The translations under genes were made by a program, and so were the position numbers. Shown one piece after another: positions 7,423 through 15,881 of a stretch of DNA of 46,215 nucleotides; the stretch's first letter is position 1; each line of letters opens with the position of its first letter. Location: positions 1-46,215 of the forward strand of contig JBEDEM010000013.1 of assembly GCA_041175665.1 (NCBI GenBank), given 5' to 3'. Source of the stretch: UBA3064 sp016868095 (GTDB lineage: Bacteria > Pseudomonadota > Gammaproteobacteria > Burkholderiales > Burkholderiaceae_E). Under the pieces are notes generated by a model. The model did not search any database, was not told where the DNA came from, and was given only the letters and a program-made list of their open reading frames with translations.

Positions 7423-8367
7423 ATGGAGATTGATATCGCAGTGAATAAACTAGAAGTTGTCGATTCGCATCATCATTTTTGGGACCTGTCATTGGGTTGG
7501 CATGATTGGCTACTGGGCGAACCAAAGCCCTTCTTACTCGGAGATTACACTGCTTTAAGGCGCAATTATTTGCCCGAAGATTACGCGATTGATGCCTTTG
7601 GTGTGGATGTACTGGCGACGGTTCATGTGGAAGCGGAGTGTGCTCGCTCGCTAGCACTCGAAGAAACAGGTTGGTTACACAGATTACAACAAACTCACGG
7701 TGTACCCAATGCCGTGGTTGCTCATGCCTGGCTTCACGATGCGCAGCTAGAGGATCGGCTCGTTGCTCATGCAAAGTACCCTATGGTCAAGGGATTGCGT
7801 TCGAAACCGCTAACGGCTGATAGTCCGACGTCGCCTTTCCCACAAGGTTCCGGTTCGATGTCTGATCCCAAGTGGCTTTCAGGGATGCGTAAGCTCGCTG
7901 CTCGTGATTGGTCCTGGGATCTTCGGGTTCCGTTTTGGCATCTAAAAGAGGCGGCAAAGCTGATTGAGAAAGTTCCAGAACTTAGGGTTGTGCTTAATCA
8001 CACAGGATTGCCCTGGGACCGCAGTGAGGATGGCCTGGCTCATTGGCGTGAGGGGATGAAGGCATTAGCATTAATGCCTCAGGTGTTTTGTAAGATTAGC
8101 GAATTAGGGCTCTTAAACGCGGCGTGGACTGTCGAGTCCAATCGACGGGTTGTCATGGAGGCGGTTGATATCTTTGGGCCTTCGCGCTGCATGTTTGCCA
8201 GCAATTTTCCGGTGGCAGGACTCAGGGTGGGCTATCTTGCACAGGTGCTTGGTATTAACGAGATGTTGCAATGCTTGAGTGCATCGGAGCGAAAAGATGT
8301 CTTTGTTAATAATGCTATATCGTTTTACCGGATAGAGCCATTTTACAAGCAAGATCGAAGGCATTGA
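7423..8367 (+). CDS. Amidohydrolase family 2 protein (fuconolactonase-like)
   Basis: A 314-residue predicted metal-dependent hydrolase of the L-fuconolactonase / pyrone-dicarboxylate lactonase group, which open lactone rings of sugar or aromatic acids. Seen: N-terminal DSHHHFWDLSLGWHDWL (TIM-barrel metal-binding His pair), VHVEAECARS, VKGLRSKPL, VVLNHTGLPWD (conserved His), FCKISELG and CMFASNFPVAGL near the C-terminus (S/D position followed by FP). Starts: ATG 7423, or GTG 7441, which has GGAG 11 nt upstream. Its last 53 bases overlap the convergent pdxA-like gene. Confidence 0.8.
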   Translation: MEIDIAVNKLEVVDSHHHFWDLSLGWHDWLLGEPKPFLLGDYTALRRNYLPEDYAIDAFGVDVLATVHVEAECARSLALEETGWLHRLQQTHGVPNAVVAHAWLHDAQLEDRLVAHAKYPMVKGLRSKPLTADSPTSPFPQGSGSMSDPKWLSGMRKLAARDWSWDLRVPFWHLKEAAKLIEKVPELRVVLNHTGLPWDRSEDGLAHWREGMKALALMPQVFCKISELGLLNAAWTVESNRRVVMEAVDIFGPSRCMFASNFPVAGLRVGYLAQVLGINEMLQCLSASERKDVFVNNAISFYRIEPFYKQDRRH

Positions 8368-9262
8368 AAAATGCTTGAGGATTTGCCTGTTCCTTGCCCA
8401 CGATATCGTAAGCCGTCCCGTGGGCTGGCGTAGTGATTGGATAGGGAAGGCCGCCATGAACAGTGACTCCCCGCTCAAAGCCAAGTAGCTTCATGGCAAT
8501 CTGGCCTTGATCGTGATACATGGTGACAACACCGTCGTAGCCATCGGGCTTGCGGATCGCCCTAACAAAGGCTGTATCGGCTGGAAAGGGTCCCTCGGCA
8601 GTGTAGCCATTTGCCCTTGCTAGTTCGATGCCTGGCTCGATCAAACGAGCTTCTTCATCACCATAGTTGCCGTGATCGCCGTTGTGAGGATTAAGACCAC
8701 AAACAGCAATACGCGGCTGATCCAACCCAGCCCGCTTGAGTGAATCAATAATCATAGCAATCGCGGTAGCGACTTTTTGCGGACTTAAAAGACTGCTGAC
8801 CTCACGTAAGGCAACATGAGAGGTCACGCGAGCGGTCCATAGGTCTTCCAATACGTTGAGTTCACCACAGCTTGCCTTGAAGTTGAGGAAATCTGCAAAC
8901 CATCTCAGTTCGTCTTCTTGATGCATGCCAGCAGCTCGCAAAGCAGCTTTATTCAACGGGGCAAAACAAAGCGCGTCGACGGCACCGGCTTGCGCAAGAG
9001 TAAGGCCTTGCCGCAAACCCTCAAGCATGTAGCAACCATTGCTGGCGCCAGCTTCGCCCGGCTCAAAAGGTGCTGTCAGCCAGCCATCCCAAGTATGAAC
9101 GGTCACCGAGGCGGGAACTTGAAGCGCGACTTGTTGTCCGATCAGATGAATATGCGCATGCTCATAACGCTTAGGGTTATCAAGTAGCCTTTGTACTAAC
9201 TCTGGGCCAATGCCTGCTGGGTCCCCACAAAAGACGGCGATACGCGGTTTATGCAATGTCAT
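8315..9262 (-). CDS. PdxA-family 4-phosphohydroxy-L-threonine dehydrogenase-like protein
   Basis: A 315-residue member of the PdxA family (NAD-dependent beta-decarboxylating dehydrogenase of phosphorylated hydroxy acids). Start chosen at ATG 9262 (MTLHKPRIAVFCGDPAGIGPE), with GGAGAAG upstream. Motifs: GDPAGIGPE (residues 12-20), TSHVALREV (metal His), GLNPHNGDHGNYGDEE, MYHDQGQIAMKLLGFERGVTVHGGLPY and the C-terminal PAHGTAYDIVGK. Next to a fuconolactonase-like gene and transporter genes it may act in sugar-acid catabolism (a PdxA2-type role) rather than pyridoxine synthesis; this is inference. The 3' end is antisense to the neighbouring gene. Confidence 0.82.
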   Translation of the reverse strand: MTLHKPRIAVFCGDPAGIGPELVQRLLDNPKRYEHAHIHLIGQQVALQVPASVTVHTWDGWLTAPFEPGEAGASNGCYMLEGLRQGLTLAQAGAVDALCFAPLNKAALRAAGMHQEDELRWFADFLNFKASCGELNVLEDLWTARVTSHVALREVSSLLSPQKVATAIAMIIDSLKRAGLDQPRIAVCGLNPHNGDHGNYGDEEARLIEPGIELARANGYTAEGPFPADTAFVRAIRKPDGYDGVVTMYHDQGQIAMKLLGFERGVTVHGGLPYPITTPAHGTAYDIVGKEQANPQAFFNAFDLACKMALSGKTI

Positions 9263-9409
9263 GTCAACTTCTCCATCCGAATTGCCGCTTGGCGAGTGCG
9301 CATTAAAGCATTTCTTGCCGACTTGAAACATGCTTTGTTGTCGTTGACCGCGGAGCTTGTATGCTGGTTGCGAATATTCATCCTAGAAACGAAAAAGGCT
9401 GGCTGGAGC

Positions 9410-10840
9410 ATGTATACATCACTGAGTGAGTTATCAGCGCTAGAGCTTGCAGCACTGATCAAGCGGCGAAAACTATCCCCAGTTGAGCTGATGACTTATT
9501 GCATCGATAGAGCTCATCAGCTGCAACCGATCTTGAACTGCTTCATTACGATTTGTAGCGATCTCGCCATGGACGAGGCAAGGCGAGCCGAGGTTACCCT
9601 TATGAAGGGTGAGGCAAGGGGCGTTCTCCATGGGATCCCGTTTACGGTTAAAGATATTGTGCATACAAAAGGTGTTGCAACAAGTTTTGGAGCGCTGCCG
9701 CTAAAAGATTTCGTGCCTGGCGACGATGCGGTGGCGGTTGCAAGGCTTCGTGAGGCAGGCGCAATCCTACTCGGTAAGACGACGACACCCGAGTTTGGGT
9801 CAAAGTGTCTGACCGACTCGCCCTTATTTGGCAAGACGTCAAACCCATGGAAGCTTAGTCGAAGTTGTGGCGGCTCGAGTGGCGGCGCAGCGGTTGCTGT
9901 TGCGGCTGGGATTGCGCCTCTGGCCGTTGCGACCGACGGAGGAGGGTCAACACGGATACCAGCTGCCTGCACCGGAGTTGTGGGGATGAAGCAAAGTCTT
10001 GGACTCATTCCTCACAGCCAGGCACAAGACTTGTTCGGCAATCAGACATATGTCACGCCGATGACGAGGCATGTTGAAGATACAGCCCTCATGTTGGATG
10101 TAATGGGTGGTCAGCACGCCTGCGATCCGTGGTCAAGTGGATATAACCCGACCAATTTTTCGACCAATCTAGCGTCGATGGCGAGCCTTCGTGGCACGCG
10201 AATCATCGCCTGGTCAGTACCGCCTGGCAGACCTTTTTCAGCCTCAGCGGCAAAAGTGTTTGAAGCCTCACTCAATCGACTGAGCAATCTTGGTGCAAGC
10301 ATTGAACGAGTCGATGGTAAGGGCATGGATATCGAGCCCATCTGGCGAACGATTAACCATACGGTTTGGAGGACGCGATTTGCTGATTTCGCCGCTCGCT
10401 TCGGGCCCGATCTTAGCGCTACCTTTCATCGGCAACTTGCGCTTGCGGAAAACATCAGCGCGGTGGCCTATCAACAAGCTATGTTTGAGCGTAGCAAGCT
10501 CTTTTTGAGCGTTCAGGCGATGTTCGATCGGTGTGACTTTTTAGCAATGCCTACAGTTTCTAGATCGGCTTTATCGATAGATCATGATCTATTTTCTGGT
10601 ATTGATATCGATGGGAAGCATTTCGACGAGCTTCGGGCCAATTGGTTTCCCAATACGATGCCTTTCAACATGACAGGGCACCCTGCGATTAGTCTTCCCT
10701 GTGGTTTTGATCACGAGGGCATGCCGATCGGTTTGCAAGTCGTTGGACCTCTACGCGCCGATCAGCAGCTCTTAAAACTTTCCTCGCTATTTGAGCGTGC
10801 CAGTGGACTTCTCGATCAAAGGCCGCCGCTTATCGACTAA
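9410..10840 (+). CDS. Amidase-signature family amidase
   Basis: A 476-residue amidase of the GatA/AtzE superfamily, hydrolysing carboxamides through a Ser-cisSer-Lys triad. Start taken at ATG 9410 (MYTSLSELSALELAALIKRRKLSP), the typical family N-terminus; the frame stays open 53 codons upstream, but that part overlaps the divergent pdxA start and is unlike the family. Catalytic motifs: GIPFTVKDIV (Lys), SCGGSSGGAAVAVAAG (cis-Ser) and DGGGSTRIPAACTGVVGMK (nucleophile Ser). C-terminal family segment: NMTGHPAISLPCGF...GLQVVG. The substrate is unknown. It converges with the Bug receptor gene with 8 nt between stops. Confidence 0.85.
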   Translation: MYTSLSELSALELAALIKRRKLSPVELMTYCIDRAHQLQPILNCFITICSDLAMDEARRAEVTLMKGEARGVLHGIPFTVKDIVHTKGVATSFGALPLKDFVPGDDAVAVARLREAGAILLGKTTTPEFGSKCLTDSPLFGKTSNPWKLSRSCGGSSGGAAVAVAAGIAPLAVATDGGGSTRIPAACTGVVGMKQSLGLIPHSQAQDLFGNQTYVTPMTRHVEDTALMLDVMGGQHACDPWSSGYNPTNFSTNLASMASLRGTRIIAWSVPPGRPFSASAAKVFEASLNRLSNLGASIERVDGKGMDIEPIWRTINHTVWRTRFADFAARFGPDLSATFHRQLALAENISAVAYQQAMFERSKLFLSVQAMFDRCDFLAMPTVSRSALSIDHDLFSGIDIDGKHFDELRANWFPNTMPFNMTGHPAISLPCGFDHEGMPIGLQVVGPLRADQQLLKLSSLFERASGLLDQRPPLID

Positions 10841-10848
10841 GCATTGGG

Positions 10849-11841
10849 TCAACGGTCGGTCCAAGGCATATCTTTCCATAACTGCCTAAACTGACTGTCT
10901 CCAGCGCGAATTTCAGCCTCGTAAGCATTGGGTGCAAGGAATCGAACGGGGGCAAATGCGCGCTCGGCTGCTTCTTTGAACATTGGATCATTAGCGGCTC
11001 GTTCGATGGCACGGGCTAGGCGTTCTCGCACAGCACTCGGCAGTCCACGCGGCGCGGCAATCCCACGCAAGGATGCCATTTCGAAGGCAAACCCTTGCTC
11101 TTTGAATGTGGGCCAATCGGGTGCCATGCTCATGCGTTGAGCTGTCATTTGCCCGAGACAGCGCAGCGGCGAGCCACTTTTTAAATACTGTAATGCCTCG
11201 CCAACGTTGATGGCCGCTACCGTTATATGTTTGCCAGTGATGGCTGTCCGTGTCTCTGAACTACCCTTAAAAGGTACGTGGGTTAGTGCGACACCGGCAG
11301 CCCGCTCAAACATCAACATGGCAAGATGGTCATCCGAACCGACGCCTGTCGATCCGATTGTTACTTTTTTTGGATTGCTCTTGGCGAAGGCTTGGAGTTC
11401 GGCGAGGCTTTTTATCGGGCTGTCTTGGTGCACGCAAAAAGTTCCAGGGTCGTCGACAATATTTCCTAAATAGTCAAAGCTTGATAGCGTCCATGCGGCC
11501 TGGCGCTCGATCGGTATGGTGATGATGGGTGGCGTGTTGATGAAGCCTATTGTGTAGCCGTCTGCTGCCGCATTAGCGATCGCAGCAAACCCGATGCCGC
11601 CACCGGCACCTGGACGATTCAAAATATTAATCTTTGCACCATCACCGAGATGTTTCTCAATAAATGGAACAAGACTTCTTGCGACGATATCGGTACCTCC
11701 GCCAGGAGCATAGGCAATAATCATATTGATCGGCTGGTCGGAGGGCCAGGCTGCCATGGCCTGTGTCGCCAAACAGCCGCACATAACAGCCATCGTGAGT
11801 TTTGCTACACGATGCTTAAGCCGACGAATTGAATTTCTCAT
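10849..11841 (-). CDS. tctC: Bug/TctC-type solute receptor
   Basis: A 330-residue periplasmic receptor of a tripartite tricarboxylate transporter. Start ATG 11841 (MRNSIRRLKHRVAKLTMAVM) has GGAGAC upstream and overlaps the tctA stop by 4 nt (ATGA). Signal peptide to about residue 31 (ATQAMAAW). Family segments: INMIIAYAPGGGTDIVARSL, ILNRPGAGGGIGFAAIANAAADGYT, GSTGVGSDDHLA and SLRGIAAPRGLP. Last gene of the leftward Bug-tctB-tctA-Bug operon. Substrate not predictable. Confidence 0.88.
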   Translation of the reverse strand: MRNSIRRLKHRVAKLTMAVMCGCLATQAMAAWPSDQPINMIIAYAPGGGTDIVARSLVPFIEKHLGDGAKINILNRPGAGGGIGFAAIANAAADGYTIGFINTPPIITIPIERQAAWTLSSFDYLGNIVDDPGTFCVHQDSPIKSLAELQAFAKSNPKKVTIGSTGVGSDDHLAMLMFERAAGVALTHVPFKGSSETRTAITGKHITVAAINVGEALQYLKSGSPLRCLGQMTAQRMSMAPDWPTFKEQGFAFEMASLRGIAAPRGLPSAVRERLARAIERAANDPMFKEAAERAFAPVRFLAPNAYEAEIRAGDSQFRQLWKDMPWTDR

Positions 11842-13358
11842 GCCTGTCTCCTTGCGTTTTGATTTGAGATGCCAGATAGCAATCGATAAAGCATGATCGA
11901 CCAAATACAGAGGGTGATCACGGAAAGGCCGGCTGCGATCGGTCGTTCGAAAAAGCCAATCATCTTCCCATCAGCTTTAATCATGGATGTCATAAAACTT
12001 TGCTCTAAAAGCCCGCCAAGCACAATCCCCAGCATCATCGGCCCAATGGGGATATCGTGAGACTCCATAAGCCATGCCAGGATTCCGAAAAATAGCATCA
12101 ATACAATGCCGAAGCTGCTGTTTGTCATGGCATAGGATCCAAGCACACAGGTCATCAGAATCATTGGAAGCAGGAGGGCGCGTGGCGTTCTAAAAAGCCG
12201 TGCTGCAAGCTTAATGGCTAACCATCCAAGGGGAAGCATGAGTAGATTCGCTAGTATAAAAATTATAAAAAGTGCGTAAACGAGATCGGGCGTCTGGCTG
12301 AAGATGCTTGGGCCTGGGTTCATACCCTTCATGTACAACACCCCGATCACAATGGCAGTCACAGAGTCGCCAGGTATGCCAAAGACGAGAGCGGGAATCC
12401 ACGCACCGCCAAGCGCAGCATTATTCGACGAGGTTGACTCGACGATGCCTTCGAGGTGGCCCTTTCCAAACTGCTCAGGCTGCTTTGAAAACCGCTTAGC
12501 CATAGCATAAGAAATCCAAGCCGCCACATCGGCTCCGGCCCCGGGTAATGCACCGATGGCGGTACCAAGCAATGAACCTCGCAAAAAGTTTTGCCAATAG
12601 GTTGTTGCGACGAAGCGAAGGTTTGAAAAAAGCGCACCGATTTTCTCTTGGACGGGCGCAAGACTTAAGCCTTGCTCGGCTGAACTTCGCATAAGTTCAC
12701 TCAAGGCGAATGCGCCGATCATGCTGGGGATGAGATGGATACCTCCGGCAAGTTCGATACTTTCGCCCGTAAAGCGGGCAACGCCTGTCACAGGGTCGAT
12801 ACCGACGCATGCAAAACCGAGTCCAAATAAAAGTGATAACAAGGCATGGCTTGTTTGCTTGCCTGAAATCAAGCTTGCGCAACTCAGGCCAAGACAGGAT
12901 AGCCAGAAATACTCGAAGGACGAAAAATGAATCGCTACTTCAGCAAGCAAGGGTGCGGCAAGCATGAGAAAGCCAACGCCTACAAGTCCGCCGGCAACCG
13001 AGCATATCAAATTCGTACTGAGATTTAGCTCGAGCTTGCCTTGTAAGGCCATTGCATAGCTCTCTTCGGCATAAGCTGCCGATGCTGGCGTTCCCGGCAT
13101 GCGAAGCATGGCGGCGGGCAAATCGCCGGCGAAAATCGCCATGGCGCTCACCGCAACCACAGCACCAAGTGCGGGAAGCGGCGGCATAAAGAAAGTCATG
13201 GGAACCAGAAGCGCAGCAGCCATGGTTGCCGTGAGGCCAGGTATCGCACCTACGAAAAGTCCGAAGATGGCGGATGCAAAAACAACACCAAGTACTTGAC
13301 TATCAAATACAAGAATGATGGCCTTTGCCACATGCTCGCTGATTACAAAATCGGCCAA
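11838..13358 (-). CDS. tctA: Tripartite tricarboxylate transporter large permease (TctA)
   Basis: A 506-residue membrane protein with about twelve hydrophobic segments. Family motifs: GAIPGLTATMAAALLVPMTF (residues 38-57), MLRMPGTPASAAYAEE, GALPGAGADVAAWISYAMAKRFSK and FGIPGDSVTAIVIGVLYMKGMNPGP. The first codon is TTG at 13358, directly abutting the tctB TAG stop; no ATG is available near the family N-terminus and no clear ribosome-binding site is visible, so translation is probably coupled to tctB. Works with TctB and a Bug receptor in solute:cation symport. Confidence 0.88.
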   Translation of the reverse strand: MADFVISEHVAKAIILVFDSQVLGVVFASAIFGLFVGAIPGLTATMAAALLVPMTFFMPPLPALGAVVAVSAMAIFAGDLPAAMLRMPGTPASAAYAEESYAMALQGKLELNLSTNLICSVAGGLVGVGFLMLAAPLLAEVAIHFSSFEYFWLSCLGLSCASLISGKQTSHALLSLLFGLGFACVGIDPVTGVARFTGESIELAGGIHLIPSMIGAFALSELMRSSAEQGLSLAPVQEKIGALFSNLRFVATTYWQNFLRGSLLGTAIGALPGAGADVAAWISYAMAKRFSKQPEQFGKGHLEGIVESTSSNNAALGGAWIPALVFGIPGDSVTAIVIGVLYMKGMNPGPSIFSQTPDLVYALFIIFILANLLMLPLGWLAIKLAARLFRTPRALLLPMILMTCVLGSYAMTNSSFGIVLMLFFGILAWLMESHDIPIGPMMLGIVLGGLLEQSFMTSMIKADGKMIGFFERPIAAGLSVITLCIWSIMLYRLLSGISNQNARRQA

Positions 13359-13832
13359 CTAAAAACCGCGAAAATAGTTCAGCCAACTGCCGGTGGCCAG
13401 TGGTACGCGCAAGAGTTCCGCGAACAAACCATAAGCTAGGAGCGAACCCAAGATGGCGTTCAACAGCGATGCCTTCCTCGATGCACCAAGCGCTATAGAA
13501 AGAAGGGCAATCATAATGGCGGCTGTGAGCATAAAGCCGAACCAGTCAATCACGAGCACATAAAAGATAACGCCAGCAGGCATCATCGATACGGCAATAA
13601 GACCAGAGCCTTGCTTGAGTCGCGGGTCGACGACAATCATTGGGCCGGGTTTGTTGCGCGCTTTTAAGCTAATCAGTAAGCCACAAGCGGCGATACCTAG
13701 AGCGATAAGATTTGGAAAGAGCCCTGGACCCAGCCCATAGCCAGAAGGACCTGTCAAGTTTGCGCTGTGAAACCCTAGTAGACCTGCAAGTCCAATGAGT
13801 ATGAGCCCAAGCACTCGATCATGCAGGCGCAT
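13359..13832 (-). CDS. tctB: Tripartite tricarboxylate transporter small permease (TctB)
   Basis: A 157-residue membrane protein with four hydrophobic segments (about 8-25, 38-56, 78-110 and 115-140). The N-terminus carries the TctB features GYGLGPGLFPNLIALGIAACGL and SLKARN. Lies 28 nt downstream of a Bug receptor gene and touches tctA. The small subunit is expected to assemble with TctA in the inner membrane. Confidence 0.82.
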   Translation of the reverse strand: MRLHDRVLGLILIGLAGLLGFHSANLTGPSGYGLGPGLFPNLIALGIAACGLLISLKARNKPGPMIVVDPRLKQGSGLIAVSMMPAGVIFYVLVIDWFGFMLTAAIMIALLSIALGASRKASLLNAILGSLLAYGLFAELLRVPLATGSWLNYFRGF

Positions 13833-13860
13833 GCGCTCAACCTCGGATGCCCATCGCGTT

Positions 13861-14853
13861 TTAGCCCTTCTTTGCCAAACCTGCTGCCGAGATAGCTGCC
13901 GCCATTAACTTGTCCCCCTCTGCCATGAAGTTAGCAAACTCAGCCGCATCTGCCCAGCGCATGCCAAATCCTCGAGCCCTCATGAAATCTTGAAAGATGT
14001 TTGAGTCAAAGGCTTGCTTGAGCGCGACCGCAAGCCGATCTGCGATCGGATCCGGTAGTCCCTTCGGTGCGGCAATACCGCGCCATGCGCCTAAGGAGTA
14101 GTCGATGTCCAGACTCTCCTTGAGTGTGGGAACATCCTTAAAGATCGGATTGCGCTGCGTTGCCATCACGGCCAGGCTTCTAGCCTTACCAGCATCAATC
14201 ATGGCGCGAGCTTCGGGCACCGAACACGTCACGATGTCGACACCACCTGCAGCTAAGTCCTGCATTGCAGGTGCTGCCCCGTTTGATGGTACCCAAGTGA
14301 CGTGCTTTGCTGGCAGACCCATCGCCCTCAGCCAGCCAATCAGCGCCAAGTGCCAAATGCCACCGTGACCTGTCCCAGAGGCCTTAAATTGACCAGCAGG
14401 CGATGACTTAATCGCATCAGCGAGTGCCTTCACCGATTTATAGGGCGCGTTTGTATTGACCTGTATGCCGGGCGGGTCAAGATTGAGCAGGGCTAGTGGT
14501 CGGTAGCTCGTCGGCTTCAAGGGGCTTAGCCCTTGGTGATGCATCATTGTGATTTCAACCGTAATCATGCCCAAGGTGTAGCCATCGGATGGCGCATGGG
14601 CAATCGCCGAATGGCCTACGACCCCGGAGCCGCCAGTTCGATTAATTACATTAAAGGGCTGGCCAAGGTTTTTTTCAAGAATCGCGGCGAGCACTCGGGC
14701 AGTAGCGTCAGTTCCGCCGCCTGCGCCCCAGGGGCAAATGAGGCTTACAGGGCGGATGGGCCACTGCGGCTGCGCGCCATAAGCATGAAGTGCGGCAGCT
14801 CCGATTGAGCCTGCCGCCCAGGAAAGTACATGCCTTCGACGCTCAAGACGCAT
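13861..14853 (-). CDS. tctC: Bug/TctC-type solute receptor, first gene of the tct operon
   Basis: A 330-residue receptor. N-terminus MRLERRRHVLSWAAGSIGAA has a twin-arginine-like RRRHVL before the hydrophobic stretch, so Tat export is possible. Family motifs: PVSLICPWGAGGGTDATARVLA, INRTGGSGVVGHSAIAHAPSDGYTLG, GTGHGGIWHL and AWRGIAAPKGLP. It begins 3 nt after the stop of a 66-codon frame upstream. Two receptors flank the tctBA genes in one operon; whether both feed the same permease cannot be told. Confidence 0.86.
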   Translation of the reverse strand: MRLERRRHVLSWAAGSIGAAALHAYGAQPQWPIRPVSLICPWGAGGGTDATARVLAAILEKNLGQPFNVINRTGGSGVVGHSAIAHAPSDGYTLGMITVEITMMHHQGLSPLKPTSYRPLALLNLDPPGIQVNTNAPYKSVKALADAIKSSPAGQFKASGTGHGGIWHLALIGWLRAMGLPAKHVTWVPSNGAAPAMQDLAAGGVDIVTCSVPEARAMIDAGKARSLAVMATQRNPIFKDVPTLKESLDIDYSLGAWRGIAAPKGLPDPIADRLAVALKQAFDSNIFQDFMRARGFGMRWADAAEFANFMAEGDKLMAAAISAAGLAKKG

Positions 14854-14856
14854 GCA

Positions 14857-15057
14857 TTAACTCGACAAAAGTCGCAGCCTGTAGGCCTCGCGAATCTTTG
14901 CAAGTTCTTTAGAAACAGCTGCCTTTTTCGTTTTCGAATTAGCTTCGTTGGTCAACTCTGCGACAAGCGTCTTCATGCGCGAGCCCATGGCGCTACGGTC
15001 GGGGTCGTCCGCCCCAGCATGTAGTGCAACCATCAAAGCATCAGTGAAATCGTCCAT
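14857..15057 (-). CDS. Small hypothetical protein upstream of the tct operon
   Basis: A 66-residue frame (MDDFTDALMVALHAGADDP...) rich in charged and helix-forming residues, with a basic second half (NSKTKKAAVSKELAKIREAYRLRL). The stop lies 3 nt before the ATG of the tctC receptor, and its last codons could supply the weak GAG ribosome-binding site of that gene. No signal peptide or membrane segment. I do not recognise it. No strong ribosome-binding site precedes its own ATG. Confidence 0.5.
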   Translation of the reverse strand: MDDFTDALMVALHAGADDPDRSAMGSRMKTLVAELTNEANSKTKKAAVSKELAKIREAYRLRLLSS

Positions 15058-15062
15058 GTTTA

Positions 15063-15096
15063 GGCTAACGGACGCAAAAGTCGGCGGAAGTTAGCC
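15063..15096. repeat. 7-bp inverted repeat upstream of the 66-residue gene
   Basis: GGCTAAC at 15063-15069 pairs with GTTAGCC at 15090-15096 across a 20-base interval. It lies between the GST gene and the small gene. It could be an operator or a weak hairpin; there is no T-run of terminator type. Confidence 0.4.
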
Positions 15097-15136
15097 CCAA
15101 AAAGTTTAGGACCCCAATTTCACCGCCCTTACCTTG

Positions 15137-15868
15137 TTAAGAGCTCGATTTCGGCTTAAGTCGATAAGGCTCTTCGACATTTATTCTTCTAAAGCGAGGT
15201 TCAATCNNNNNNNNNNNATGCTCCTGCATAGCTTCTCGTACCCATGCCTCAACACCGCGCGTCCCGAGGCATGTTTGCATGTAGCTTCCAACGGCTTGGC
15301 TAACCGGCAATTCATAGGTTTTTATACGCATCACCACCGGCGCAAAAAAAGCATCGGCGATGCTGTATGAACCAAAAAGCATCGGTCCGCCATAAGATGT
15401 AAGCAGTGAGGACCACATTTGGTCGATTCTTGCCAAGTCGTTGCGGACGGCTGCCCGATCGCGCAGCAACAGCTCGCCGATGTGGGGCAGGCTTGCTTCG
15501 ATATTCATCGGGTAGGCGGCTCGCAGCGCGGCAAATCCGCTATGCATTTCTGCGCAAATACTTCGTGCCAGTCCGCGTGCATGCGTATCTTGTGGCCATA
15601 AATGCATCGACGAAAAGCGCTCGGCGAGATACTCGACGATGGCGAGGCTGTCCCAGATCAATAGATTGCCATCAGCAAGAACGGGCACCTTGCCAGTTGG
15701 GCATAGTTTTGCCATGGCTCTCTTAAAGCTAGACTCGGACGAAAAGTCGTCAAAGCGCACCATATGCTCGTCAAAGGCAATACCCATTTGCTCCATCAGC
15801 ACCCAAGGTCGCATCGACCACGACGAATAATTCTTATTGCCAATATAAAGTTTCAATCGCTTGTCCAA
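15137..15868 (-). CDS. Glutathione S-transferase family protein (contains an assembly gap)
   Basis: GST-fold protein of about 243 residues. The N-terminal thioredoxin-like domain shows KLYIGNKNYSSWSMRPWVLMEQMGIAF, CPTGKVPVLADGNLLIWDSLAIVEYLAE (cis-Pro and the glutathione-binding E/DS motif), and a helical C-terminal domain follows. Eleven N bases (15207-15217) fall near the C-terminus; the sequence after the gap (RINVEEPYRLK) reads like a normal GST tail, so the gene is probably intact in life. No ATG is available: TTG 15868 has AAGGG 7 nt upstream, and TTG 15907 is the alternative, which would overlap the GNAT gene. Confidence 0.82.
   Translation of the reverse strand: MDKRLKLYIGNKNYSSWSMRPWVLMEQMGIAFDEHMVRFDDFSSESSFKRAMAKLCPTGKVPVLADGNLLIWDSLAIVEYLAERFSSMHLWPQDTHARGLARSICAEMHSGFAALRAAYPMNIEASLPHIGELLLRDRAAVRNDLARIDQMWSSLLTSYGGPMLFGSYSIADAFFAPVVMRIKTYELPVSQAVGSYMQTCLGTRGVEAWVREAMQEHXXXXIEPRFRRINVEEPYRLKPKSSS
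15207..15217. other. Run of 11 N (assembly gap or masked bases)
   Basis: Eleven undetermined bases interrupt the 3' part of the GST gene. Their number is not a multiple of three, yet the frame reads sensibly on both sides with the placeholder length shown, so the true length may match or the position may be exact. Confidence 0.99.
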
Positions 15869-15881
15869 TGCTGCGCCCTTT

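Noticed and set aside
9251..9409. In-frame 53-codon N-terminal extension of the amidase
   Set aside because: It overlaps the divergent pdxA-like start, is unlike amidase N-termini, and the family-typical start is the ATG at 9410.
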